A DNA stretch of 23,142 nucleotides from Bacillota bacterium (GCA_023391005.1 JAEWBS010000007.1:1-23142); one strand, 5' to 3'. Counted from the first letter of the stretch, positions 1-7,510 are shown. Translations and numbers: made by a program. Notes: generated by a model not told the origin, from the letters alone.

Positions 1-203
1 CGGCGATGCGCCTCCATCCGTGCCTGTTCAATAGGCTTAGTGTTGTAGCTTTGAATTTTTAAGATGATATCATCGCCAAAAATGGGGTAATCCCCGGGTT
101 CGAGCGCGGTCAGATCGCGGTCTTGCAGCACGGCAAAGCCGGCGGCGATACCGGCGCTGAGGCCTTCGTATTTTTCAGCGTTCGTCAAATAATCATAAAC
201 CAT
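1..203 (-). CDS. YhcH/YjgK/YiaL family protein (NanQ-like sugar anomerase), partial
   Basis: This is the N-terminal 67 residues of a gene that runs off the left edge. The protein begins MVYDYLTNAEKYEGL and ends at the edge with TKPIEQARMEAHR. The N-terminal NAEKYEGLS pattern, the ALEPGDYPI stretch and the TKP..EAR.EAHR motif are hallmarks of the YhcH/YjgK/YiaL (DUF386) cupin family. E. coli YhcH (NanQ) sits in the nan operon and speeds anomerisation of sialic acid; other members accompany keto-sugar and sugar-acid operons. Its ATG overlaps the stop codon of the mutarotase gene before it by one base (TAATG), so the two are probably translationally coupled. It is the last gene visible in the operon. 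Family assignment is firm; the substrate is inferred only. Confidence 0.85.
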   Translation of the reverse strand, partial: MVYDYLTNAEKYEGLSAGIAAGFAVLQDRDLTALEPGDYPIFGDDIILKIQSYNTKPIEQARMEAHR

Positions 204-610
204 TATGCCACCCCCACAGTAATCAACAGATTCGCGTAAACACGTTTTTCGCCGGTAGAAATCGCCAGACGCACACAGTCCTCGCCGCAGGCGCTATAGA
301 ATTCATAACGCCCCAGTCCGTCGAGCATAACGCCGCCGAGGCGGTCGGAAAATTCGCCAAAAATGTCAGGCGTGCTGCCATCCTCAGGCAGCATGACCTC
401 GGCCTTTTCAATATTGATCTCACACAGCAGCGCGTCGAGCACCGCCGTCACAGTCGGAATTCCGGCCGAAACGCCGAGATAGACCTTCTCCGCCATACCG
501 GATTTGGCATCGAGCGGATAATTGCCATCGGCGATCAGAATCTTGTCTCCATGTCCGCACAGAGCCAGCGTCCTCATAATTTCGGGGTTGATGCAGCCTT
601 GCTTACGCAT
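203..610 (-). CDS. RbsD/FucU family sugar mutarotase
   Basis: The 135-residue product matches the usual length of RbsD/FucU mutarotases, which interconvert sugar anomers in the cytoplasm so that kinases and isomerases receive the right form. Family landmarks are the N-terminal INPEIMRTLALCGHGD block (His20, Asp22), then ILIADGNYP, the RYEFY segment near residues 101-105 and the C-terminal GEKRVYANLLITVGV strand. The GHGD and AD.NYP spelling is closer to L-fucose mutarotase FucU than to ribose pyranase RbsD. The gene starts 11 bases after the SIS isomerase stop, behind a GGGGGAAG ribosome site, and overlaps the YhcH gene by one base. E. coli fucose enzymes also act on D-arabinose, which is relevant to the pathway proposed for this operon. 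Exact sugar not determinable from sequence. Confidence 0.88.
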   Translation of the reverse strand: MRKQGCINPEIMRTLALCGHGDKILIADGNYPLDAKSGMAEKVYLGVSAGIPTVTAVLDALLCEINIEKAEVMLPEDGSTPDIFGEFSDRLGGVMLDGLGRYEFYSACGEDCVRLAISTGEKRVYANLLITVGVA

Positions 611-621
611 GTTTCTTCCCC

Positions 622-1233
622 CTACTTTTCATTTTCGCGCAGCTGACCGAGCGCGCCGCCCGGGTGCCTGCGCACATATTGCTCGGGCGTCAGCGCGCGG
701 TCGGCTTGCAGCATGACTGAAAGCGCCTGCAACACATAGGTCTCAGCCAAAATTGAATTGCGCGGGGCGCGGTTGAGGGGGCCACCCTCGGCGTTCACCC
801 CCGCGAACAGCACGGCCTCGCTATGCTGCGCCAGCCAGGAGTCCAGCTTTCCGGTGACGCCTATTACCTTGCAGCCGTTATTGTGAATCGCGTTGACCGT
901 GGCCTGAAGCTCGGCGGTCTGACCGCTGTTTGAGATGCAGAGGACGACGTCACCCGCCACGAGCTGCCCGCAGGAGCCGTGCACCGCCTCGGTGCCGTGC
1001 AGAAAATAGGTGGGCGTCCCGGTTGAGGAGAGCAGCGAGGCCATATAGGCCGCGATGTGCCCGGGCTTGCCGATGCCGGTGATGTGAATTCTGCCGCCCT
1101 GTTTTTCGCAGTCCTGAATCAGCCGGACCGCGCCACTGAGCGATTCGGCGGTGACCGTCTCTAAAAATTGATTGAATTCCGCCTTAGCGCTGTCTCGGAA
1201 TATCGCCAGCGCCTTAGCCGCAGCTTCGGACAT
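622..1233 (-). CDS. Single-domain SIS sugar-phosphate isomerase, D-arabinose-5-phosphate isomerase type
   Basis: This 203-residue protein is one SIS domain and aligns with the N-terminal part of KdsD/GutQ arabinose-5-phosphate isomerases; the C-terminal pair of CBS domains of the full-length enzymes is absent. By alignment from memory, the four KdsD catalytic residues Lys59, Glu111, Glu152 and His193 are all present as Lys56 (GIGKPGH), Glu108 (SNSGQTAE), Glu149 (NAEGGPL) and His190 (RRHPGGALG). The reaction expected is D-arabinose 5-phosphate to D-ribulose 5-phosphate. Short CBS-less isomerases of this kind are known outside lipopolysaccharide synthesis. The gene begins 5 bases after the ribokinase stop, with a G-rich ribosome site inside the end of that gene. 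A hexulose-phosphate isomerase role is the main alternative, but the conserved residues favour the A5P type. Confidence 0.83.
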   Translation of the reverse strand: MSEAAAKALAIFRDSAKAEFNQFLETVTAESLSGAVRLIQDCEKQGGRIHITGIGKPGHIAAYMASLLSSTGTPTYFLHGTEAVHGSCGQLVAGDVVLCISNSGQTAELQATVNAIHNNGCKVIGVTGKLDSWLAQHSEAVLFAGVNAEGGPLNRAPRNSILAETYVLQALSVMLQADRALTPEQYVRRHPGGALGQLRENEK

Positions 1234-1238
1234 ATCAG

Positions 1239-2249
1239 TCAGCCCCCCTTTAGTACATTGAGCAGATCGAGTGGAAAGTCATTAAAACGGCGGGCCCGCA
1301 TCGCGGTCAGCACCTCGTCGAGCACAGGCAGCGAGGGCATCGCCCCCATGCGCGAGACGGTAATGGCCGCGGTGTTGTTGGCAAACAGCAGCGCCTGCTC
1401 GTCGGTGAGCCCCGCGCAGACACCGGCGCAGAACGCGCCGACAAACGAGTCGCCCGCTGCCGTCGGGTCGGCGACGGCCACGTCGGGTACACAGGGCTTA
1501 AACACAAAGGCACCGGTGGCCGTGTCGGATACGACCGCACCGTTGTCGCCCAGTGTAATGATTACCTTTTTGACGCCCTTGTCGTGCAGCGCGGCCACAG
1601 CGGCCTTGAGATTTGCCTCGTTGAGCGCGCCGTTTTGATCCCGGATCGTGATGCCGGTGAGGTCGGCCGCCTCGTACTCGTTGGGCGAGATGTAGGTCAG
1701 ATGCGACAGCAGCGCGTCGGAAAGCGGCGCCGAGGGCGCGGAGTTGAGCATAACCGGCACGCCGTGCCGATGCGCGATTTCCGCGGCCAGCTCGACAATC
1801 GCCATTGGAATCTCAAGCTGGAGCATCAGCATGTCGTACTGCGCGATCTGCTGCTCTAAAAACAGGATATCATCGGGCGTGATGGTCATATTCGCGCCCG
1901 AAATCACGATAATTCGGTTGTGGAGCGTCACGCCGTTCTGCTGGGTGAGCAGGATGTTGCCCACGGCGGTGGCGGCATCGTCGGTGCGCATCACATAGCG
2001 GGTGTCGGCTCCGGACGCGTTGAGCGTCTGGATGAGCTGGTGGCCAAACGCGTCAGTGCCGGTTTTACCGACCATGGTGACGTCGGCCCCAAGTCTGGCG
2101 GCCTGCACGGCCTGATTGGCCCCCTTGCCGCCGGGCGCGGTGCGAAAGCCGCTGCCCAACACCGTTTCGCCCGCGTTGGGAAAACGCTCGGTCGTGACAA
2201 TCATGTCCATGACAAGGCTGCCCACCACAAGGATTTTTGGTTTTTTCAT
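1239..2249 (-). CDS. rbsK: Ribokinase-family (PfkB) sugar kinase
   Basis: The 336-residue product is a PfkB-family carbohydrate kinase of ribokinase type. Visible signatures are the N-terminal strand ILVVGSLVMDM, the sugar-binding glycine motif APGGKGANQA (residues 38-47), a central LNSAPSAPL segment like the NPAP motif of ribokinases, and the C-terminal signature DPTAAGDSFVGAF with catalytic Asp267 and its anion hole. It should phosphorylate a pentose-like sugar at the terminal hydroxyl using ATP. The ATG at 2249 sits behind AAGGAG with 7 intervening bases and lies 12 bases after the aldolase stop. In this operon it lies between an aldolase and a pentose-phosphate-type isomerase, so its substrate may be the aldose released by the aldolase rather than ribose. 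Family certain, substrate not. Confidence 0.9.
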   Translation of the reverse strand: MKKPKILVVGSLVMDMIVTTERFPNAGETVLGSGFRTAPGGKGANQAVQAARLGADVTMVGKTGTDAFGHQLIQTLNASGADTRYVMRTDDAATAVGNILLTQQNGVTLHNRIIVISGANMTITPDDILFLEQQIAQYDMLMLQLEIPMAIVELAAEIAHRHGVPVMLNSAPSAPLSDALLSHLTYISPNEYEAADLTGITIRDQNGALNEANLKAAVAALHDKGVKKVIITLGDNGAVVSDTATGAFVFKPCVPDVAVADPTAAGDSFVGAFCAGVCAGLTDEQALLFANNTAAITVSRMGAMPSLPVLDEVLTAMRARRFNDFPLDLLNVLKGG

Positions 2250-2261
2250 GCGAACAGCTCC

Positions 2262-3188
2262 TTAAAGGCCAAGCTTTTTGCCAAGGTATTCTTCGAGCGC
2301 GAACAGGCTGTCAACCTCCATGCGCGCGTTTTTGTCAAAGCGGCCGCGGTCCGAGCTTCTCGAGAGCAGGCTCATCGGGATGCCGACAAGGTTCATGTGG
2401 TATTTCGCGCTGACAGGGTAAAGGCGCATTTCAATCATCGCAAATTCGGTGATCAGGTCGGCCATCAACTTAGCTTCCTCCGCCTTTTCGGGGTTATGGG
2501 CGTTGTCCACCACAAACTTATAAAGCTGTGGGTGGTAGTTTGCCATAATGCCGTTGTAGCCGGCCGCGCCGTGCATAAAGCTGTCGTAGAACGAGGCAGC
2601 GTTGGCGTTAAAGAGCTTGAGGGGCGTGCCCTCCACGGCCTTGATGCGCTCACGGATCAGTTCGTAGTCGCAGCAGGTATCCTTTAAAAATACCAGCCTG
2701 CCGCCGTGTGCCAGCTCGCTTAAAGCGTTGAGCGAGACCAGACGCTTATAGGGCATCGGGCACTCGTAGATGCCAAAATCCACCTCGGGGAAGGCCTGTG
2801 CCGTCGCCTCAAAGTTTTTCATAAAGACCTCGTCGCCCTCATTCTTGGGGTCGAGCGCGTTAGAAACCAGCACGTAAGCCTCAACGCCGGTCTTCATCAT
2901 CGCCTCAATTTCCTTGAGCTGGGTGGGCAGGTCGGTCGCGGTGTGGCCTGAAGCGATGACCTGCATACGGCCGTCGGCGGCCTCAAATACGGCTTTGCCG
3001 AGGTCGATCTTTTCCTGCGGGGTCAAGAACAACATTTCGCTCGACTGGCAGACCGCAAAAATGCCGTTGCAGCCCTTTTTGGCGTACCAGTCCACCATCT
3101 TTTGAACGGTGGCAAAATCAATTTTTCCGTCTTCGGTAAAAGGGGTAATCATGGTCGGCCAAACGCCGCCCTGAATCTGAAATGCCAT
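2262..3188 (-). CDS. Dihydrodipicolinate synthase/N-acetylneuraminate lyase superfamily aldolase
   Basis: The 308-residue protein has the class I aldolase TIM-barrel pattern of the DapA/NanA superfamily. The Schiff-base lysine is Lys169 in the segment VFLKDTCCD and the catalytic tyrosine is Tyr141 in GIYECPMPYK. The usual GTTGE or GSTGE pocket motif that binds the keto-acid carboxylate is replaced by CQSSE (residues 47-51), and the usual YN.P becomes YECP. This marks a clade separate from true DapA, which makes a lysine precursor, and from standard NanA. Location inside a TRAP and sugar-kinase operon argues for a catabolic aldolase that splits a 2-keto-3-deoxy sugar acid into pyruvate and an aldehyde or aldose. 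The start has a GAGGTG ribosome site 7 bases upstream. Superfamily is certain; the substrate is open. Confidence 0.87.
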   Translation of the reverse strand: MAFQIQGGVWPTMITPFTEDGKIDFATVQKMVDWYAKKGCNGIFAVCQSSEMLFLTPQEKIDLGKAVFEAADGRMQVIASGHTATDLPTQLKEIEAMMKTGVEAYVLVSNALDPKNEGDEVFMKNFEATAQAFPEVDFGIYECPMPYKRLVSLNALSELAHGGRLVFLKDTCCDYELIRERIKAVEGTPLKLFNANAASFYDSFMHGAAGYNGIMANYHPQLYKFVVDNAHNPEKAEEAKLMADLITEFAMIEMRLYPVSAKYHMNLVGIPMSLLSRSSDRGRFDKNARMEVDSLFALEEYLGKKLGL

Positions 3189-3244
3189 TAAAAATCACCT
3201 CAAAATATTATTATATATGTCGGCGTTGCGCGCAGTCAAGCGTC

Positions 3245-4540
3245 TCAACCTGTGTAACCAAGGAACATTCTCGGCAGAAAAAGAATCGTGCCGGGAACAT
3301 AGGTGATGATGATCAACACGATCAGCATGGCGACGATCATGGGCAAAATCTCTTTGACGACGTATTTAAGCGGCGTGCCCGAGATACCGCTCGTAATGAA
3401 CAGCAGCATACCAAACGGCGGGGTAGAAAGGCCGATCATCATGTTAAACACCACCACGACGCCAAAGTGCACCAGATCAATGCCCAACTGATTGACCAGC
3501 GGCAGCATGATTGGAATAAACACAACCTGAATCACCGAGGTGTCGATAAACATGCCCAGAATCAGCAAAGCGACCTTAACAATGAATAAAAACACAAGGG
3601 GTTCATTGGTCATCGAGAGAATAAAATCGCCCAGCTTAACGGCAATCTGCTCGCGCGCGACGATGTAGGAGATAGCGGTTGCCGAGCCGACCATGATCGA
3701 GGTCGTACCGGTCGACTGCACCGTATCGATGAGCACCTGCTTAAAGCCGTCCCAGCTCAGAACGCGGTAGGCGAAGATCGCGATCAGCATCGCGTAGAAA
3801 CCGGCCACGGCGCCGGCCTCGGTCGGAGTCATAATGCCGGTATAGATGCCGATCAGCAGAATGGCGGGCGTCAGGATGGCGGGAATCGCCTTGACGCAAT
3901 AGATCAGATAGTCGCGCAGCACAAAGGCGGCACTGCGTGGATAGTTGCGCTTTTTGGCGATGATAGCGATATAGATCATCAGCGCGATGGCCAGCAGCAC
4001 GCCGGGCACCATGCCGCCCATGAACAGCGCGCCGACCGAAGCGCCCGACAGCATCGCATAGATGACCATAGGAATTGAAGGCGGGAAGATCGGGCCGATG
4101 GTGGCAGAGGCGGCCGTTATCGCGCAGGAGAAACCGTCGTCATAGCCCTCATCGCGCATAGCTGCGATTTCCATTTTACCAAGACCCGCGGCGTCGGCGA
4201 TAGCCGAGCCGGTCATGCCCGAGAAAATCAGCGAGGCCAGCACGTTGACATGGCCCAAGCCGCCGCGAAAGCGTCCGACGATGCCCTTTGAGAAGCCAAA
4301 GATCATTTCGGTGATCTTGCCGGAGTTCATGACGTTTGCGGCAAAGATAAACAACGGAACCGCGATGATTGTATAGTTCGAAAACAGCATGCCCAGCGTC
4401 TGCTGTGCCACCATTTTAACGTTTGTACCGTTAATCAAAAAATAAAAGGTACAGGCCGAAATCATACCCAGCGGAATTGGCATTCTTAAAAGGAACATCA
4501 GAATAAAAATTAAAAAGAAGACGAAAAGTGCGAGATTCAT
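3245..4540 (-). CDS. dctM: TRAP transporter large permease, DctM type
   Basis: The 431-residue, very hydrophobic protein is the large membrane subunit of a tripartite ATP-independent periplasmic-type transporter. About a dozen membrane segments are evident. Family features include the N-terminal LRMPIPLGM stretch, GSAIADAAGLGKMEI after the first re-entrant segment, ATIGPIFPPSIPMVIY, the GIYTGIMTPTEAGAVA segment, and GLSTPPFGMLLF near residues 373-384. It uses the sodium or proton gradient to carry substrate delivered by the DctP binding protein. Its ATG overlaps the DctQ stop codon by four bases (ATGA), and an AAGGAGG site lies 7 bases upstream. A 56-base gap separates it from the aldolase gene. 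Length and topology are normal for the family. Confidence 0.95.
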   Translation of the reverse strand: MNLALFVFFLIFILMFLLRMPIPLGMISACTFYFLINGTNVKMVAQQTLGMLFSNYTIIAVPLFIFAANVMNSGKITEMIFGFSKGIVGRFRGGLGHVNVLASLIFSGMTGSAIADAAGLGKMEIAAMRDEGYDDGFSCAITAASATIGPIFPPSIPMVIYAMLSGASVGALFMGGMVPGVLLAIALMIYIAIIAKKRNYPRSAAFVLRDYLIYCVKAIPAILTPAILLIGIYTGIMTPTEAGAVAGFYAMLIAIFAYRVLSWDGFKQVLIDTVQSTGTTSIMVGSATAISYIVAREQIAVKLGDFILSMTNEPLVFLFIVKVALLILGMFIDTSVIQVVFIPIMLPLVNQLGIDLVHFGVVVVFNMMIGLSTPPFGMLLFITSGISGTPLKYVVKEILPMIVAMLIVLIIITYVPGTILFLPRMFLGYTG

Positions 4541-5124
4541 TCCAGCCCCTCCTTGTTTGCCTGTTCAATGGCCTCTTCGTAGGCCGGCTTATTCTCACGC
4601 AGCAAGCGTTCCTCGGCCTGCCTGCCGCCAAGACCTGAGAACACCATAAAATCCTGATAAAGCTCAATGCCGATATAGAGCAGCATCATCGCCAAAAAGA
4701 CCATATAGGGTGCGAAAATATAGTTGAGTCCCACTTTAAGTACGCTGGATTTTTGGACCGCCATGAATTGAATATAGTTCCAGGTGGGCAGAACCGAAAC
4801 GGCAAGCGCCACAAAAATGATCAGGTTGCCAAGAAAGGCGGTAAAGGATTTTAGCTTGACCGGCAGTAGGTCATAAATCAATGTGAAGGTCACGTGCGAC
4901 CGTTTGCGCTGCGCAAAGCACGCGCCGAGCAGCACAACCCACACATAACACATCGAGGTGACCTCCATCGACCAGGGCTTGGGACTGCGCAGAATATAGC
5001 GGAAAAAAATCTGCAACACAAAGACGCCAAAGAGCACTAAAAAGGCTATGACGGGTATATAAATTTCCACGCAGTCGCGCAGCCAGAGAACGGCTTTTTT
5101 CAAGGATTGCTTCAATACGATCAT
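4537..5124 (-). CDS. dctQ: TRAP transporter small permease, DctQ type
   Basis: The 195-residue protein is the four-helix small membrane subunit of a TRAP transporter, with hydrophobic segments near residues 19-40, 53-70, 97-117 and 137-157. The motifs FRYILRSP.PWSMEV and LLGACFAQRKRSHVTF are typical of DctQ. It partners with the DctM subunit encoded next, whose start overlaps its stop. The ATG at 5124 directly abuts its only ribosome site (GGAAGG), which is too close. A TTG at 5115, three codons in, is spaced 8 to 9 bases from the same site and may be the true start, giving a 192-residue protein. The C-terminal tail is charged and hydrophilic. Confidence 0.92.
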   Translation of the reverse strand: MIVLKQSLKKAVLWLRDCVEIYIPVIAFLVLFGVFVLQIFFRYILRSPKPWSMEVTSMCYVWVVLLGACFAQRKRSHVTFTLIYDLLPVKLKSFTAFLGNLIIFVALAVSVLPTWNYIQFMAVQKSSVLKVGLNYIFAPYMVFLAMMLLYIGIELYQDFMVFSGLGGRQAEERLLRENKPAYEEAIEQANKEGLE

Positions 5125-5167
5125 CCTTCCTTATCCGGGATGTTGGAAATTGGGACGTTTTTTGAGA

Positions 5168-5200
5168 ATACGGGGCATATCGGTGTGATATGCCCCGTAT
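5168..5200 (-). other. Perfect 14-bp stem-loop between dctP and dctQ
   Basis: Bases 5168-5181 and 5187-5200 are perfect inverted repeats around a five-base loop (GGTGT). No T-run follows the hairpin on the minus strand (the next bases are TCTCAAAAAACG), so it is not a standard intrinsic terminator. It lies in the 107-base gap after the binding-protein gene. Intercistronic stem-loops at this place in solute transport operons commonly protect the upstream message from 3' decay, so the binding protein is made in excess of the permease. That role is inferred. Confidence 0.7.
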
Positions 5201-5231
5201 CAAACATCAACGGTACAAGAGGTGCTGAAAA

Positions 5232-6269
5232 TCAGCCCAGAGCCTTAACCTTCTCAAACAGGTCTTTATCCCAGCTCTTAGAAATGTCATCCGCAAGGTA
5301 CTTGGCGAGAACTTCGTCGGCAAAGGTGTTGACGTCGGCCTCATAGACCTGCAGGCCCTGCTGCTTGAGGAAGTCGACAACCTCCTTCTCAACATTCAGG
5401 TTGATCTCGTCACAGGCTTTACGGGCGGCTTCAACGCCTTCCATGACCCAGCCCTGCTGCTCGGGGGTCAGAGAGTCCCACTTGGCCTTATTGATGGTGG
5501 GCCATACCGAGTCAACGAGATGGTTGGTCAGCGAAATAGACTTCTGGACCTCATAGAACTTGGCGTTCTTGACGGTGGGCAGGGGGTTATCCTGTCCGTC
5601 GACCGTGTTGGTCGAGAGCGCAAGATACAGGTCGTTAAACGCAATAGGGGTGGGGTTGGCGCCCATGGCCTTGCCAAGGAATACCCACGCGTCGGAGTTG
5701 GGCATTCTTAGGTTGATGCCGTTGAGGTCGGCCGGGGTTTTAATGGCCTTGTCGCGGCCCAGAGAGATCTGACGGGTGCCCAGATAATAGGCGCCCAGCG
5801 GCAGAATCTTCTGCTCTTCGGCGATCTTGGCAAAAACCTCTTTGCCGATCTCGCCATTGAGCGTCTTAGTCATGTGGTCATAGCTCTTGAAGATGTAGCC
5901 GGCGGTGAACATCGACAGCCACGGGCTGTTGGTAGAAAGCCAAGAAGCGCTCGAATAGATGATGTCGCAGTCGCCGGCGATGACGGCGGCGGTTTCGGAA
6001 TCCTGATTGAACAGAGTACCGGAATCGTAGCACTCAACGGTGATCTGTCCGCCCGAGATCTTCTCGACCGTTTCTTTGAACACCTTTTGAGCCTGACCAT
6101 GCGCATCGGTCGGAACGGCCGCGATAGAGAAAATCAGATTGACGGGCTTTGCCTCGGGAGCCGCAGAGCCTGCGGGCGCGGAACTGGCGGGCGCAGAGGA
6201 TGAAGAGCCGCCGCATGCGGTCAGCATCAGCATCATGACTGCCATAGTTACAGCAAACACCTTTTTCAT
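5232..6269 (-). CDS. dctP: TRAP transporter substrate-binding lipoprotein, DctP/SiaP type
   Basis: The 345-residue protein starts with a lipoprotein signal peptide and a lipobox LTAC, with lipidated Cys19, then a Ser/Ala/Pro-rich linker to about residue 43. This places it on the outer face of a Gram-positive membrane. The mature part follows the DctP fold. It resembles the sialic-acid binder SiaP in the segments YYLGTRQI, GINLRMPNSDAW, GANPTPIAF, LYLALSTNTVDGQDNPL and FYEVQKSISLTNH. Arg166, Arg188 and Asn228 occupy the positions of SiaP Arg127, Arg147 and Asn187, which hold the substrate carboxylate. So the ligand is probably an acidic sugar. The ATG follows AGGAGGAG with 6 bases between. A 201-base gap lies upstream toward the lacI-type gene, in which I found no convincing separate promoter. 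Confidence 0.93.
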   Translation of the reverse strand: MKKVFAVTMAVMMLMLTACGGSSSSAPASSAPAGSAAPEAKPVNLIFSIAAVPTDAHGQAQKVFKETVEKISGGQITVECYDSGTLFNQDSETAAVIAGDCDIIYSSASWLSTNSPWLSMFTAGYIFKSYDHMTKTLNGEIGKEVFAKIAEEQKILPLGAYYLGTRQISLGRDKAIKTPADLNGINLRMPNSDAWVFLGKAMGANPTPIAFNDLYLALSTNTVDGQDNPLPTVKNAKFYEVQKSISLTNHLVDSVWPTINKAKWDSLTPEQQGWVMEGVEAARKACDEINLNVEKEVVDFLKQQGLQVYEADVNTFADEVLAKYLADDISKSWDKDLFEKVKALG

Positions 6270-6470
6270 TATTTACTCCTCCTAAAGTTTGTCTTTATTG
6301 TCAACCTGCCCCGGATAGGGCGGGGTGTGACCTTATGATATCGGCATGAACTTTGGCGCTAAAAGCCTGCATATCCTTCGGCACGGTTTTGCCTTGTTAT
6401 AATCTTAAACGCGCGGCGGCATTGGCGGTACAAAACGCTGATCAGCCATTGCATGCGCTGACTTAGGAAG

Positions 6471-7481
6471 CTATCGGGCCTTGTGCGACTCCCGCAGAAC
6501 CAGCTCGCAGGGCAGTGTGACCCGGCAATTATGGGTAGCCTTGCCCTCAAGTGTTTCAAGCATCAGCCGGGCCGCCTCACAGCCCATACGGTAGGGGTCC
6601 TGAAAGGTGGCGGTGACCGGGGGGGACGCAATATCCATCCAGTCATAATCGTCAAAGCCCACAACCGAGACATCCTGTGGTACCGAAACGCCATGCTCAG
6701 AAAAATATTGCAAAAGGCCCATCAATAAAACATTATTCGCTGAAAAAACGGCGTCTATGCCGCTGTTAAGCAGCGTCGCCGCGAGATCCCGGCCGGTCTG
6801 GAGCTGGTAGGGCAGATTAATAAAAATCAAATTTTCATCGATTGGAAGTCCGGCCTCCCGCATGCCCTGAAGATACCCCAGATGGCGGTCATAGGAGGTC
6901 GAGAAGTCGCAGTTGCCGCACAAAAACGCAATGCGCTTTCTGCCGCTCTGCGCCAGCAGCTGGACGACCTTGCGGCTTCCCTCAAGGTTGTCGGAATAGA
7001 CGCTTGGCAGGCTGCAATTTTCGACACGTCGGTCAACAAGCACGATGGGAATGCCCAGCGAGCGTATTTCGGCCAGCGAAGCGGCGTTTCGGTCAAACGG
7101 AACGAGCAGCACGCCGTCCACCAGCCTCTTTTCCAACAACTGAAGGTTGGCCAGATGCTTTTCACTCTCCTGCTCGGAATAGGTGGCAACCATAAGGTCA
7201 TAGCCGTTGGCATGCAACTGCTCTCGCGCGCCGTTTAAGACGTCGAAGAAGAAACAGTTGGTCGAGTTGTTGGGCTCGGTGCTTGGAATAATCAGCGCAA
7301 TGATGCGTGAACGGTTGGTTTTAAGCATCTGCGCCGCCAAGTTTGGTTTGTAGCCAATCTTTTTGACCGCATCTTCAACCAGCTGCTTGCTATGCTGAGA
7401 AACGGCACGAGTGCCGTTGATGGCGTGAGAGACCGTTGTAATAGAAAGGCCGGTCATCTGGGCGATTTTTTTAATAGACAA
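6471..7481 (-). CDS. LacI-family transcriptional repressor
   Basis: The 336-residue protein has an N-terminal LacI helix-turn-helix (residues 2-25, IKKIAQMTGLSITTVSHAING) followed by the hinge region (to about residue 60) and a periplasmic-binding-protein-like effector domain. Core motifs such as IALIIP, DGVLLVPF, GIPIVLVDR, YSDNLEGSRKVVQLL, VVGFDDYDWMDIASPPVTA and the terminal ELVLRES are standard for the family. The start is a TTG at 7481, with GGAAGGAG eight bases upstream. It is encoded on the same strand as, and directly before, the TRAP/catabolic operon, so it is the likely local repressor responding to the transported sugar acid or a breakdown product. Two palindromes right behind its own promoter suggest autoregulation. 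Confidence 0.93.
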   Translation of the reverse strand: MSIKKIAQMTGLSITTVSHAINGTRAVSQHSKQLVEDAVKKIGYKPNLAAQMLKTNRSRIIALIIPSTEPNNSTNCFFFDVLNGAREQLHANGYDLMVATYSEQESEKHLANLQLLEKRLVDGVLLVPFDRNAASLAEIRSLGIPIVLVDRRVENCSLPSVYSDNLEGSRKVVQLLAQSGRKRIAFLCGNCDFSTSYDRHLGYLQGMREAGLPIDENLIFINLPYQLQTGRDLAATLLNSGIDAVFSANNVLLMGLLQYFSEHGVSVPQDVSVVGFDDYDWMDIASPPVTATFQDPYRMGCEAARLMLETLEGKATHNCRVTLPCELVLRESHKAR

Positions 7482-7510
7482 ATATGACCACTCCTTCCTA
7501 TTATTTACAC

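Noticed and set aside
1920..2687. 255-codon plus-strand frame opposite the ribokinase and aldolase genes
   Set aside because: It has no ribosome site, shows no domain, and lies antisense to two genes with clear catalytic motifs.
6395..6403. Extended -10 (TG-T-TATAAT) on the plus strand between dctP and the lacI-type gene
   Set aside because: There is no matching -35 and it would only make antisense RNA to the repressor gene; an AT-rich match by chance is more likely.
1..7481. Reading the operon as a standard sialic acid (nan) operon
   Set aside because: YhcH, the TRAP binder and a lyase-like protein fit, but the lyase lacks the GSTGE motif, and ribokinase, SIS isomerase and FucU-like genes replace NanE and NanK.
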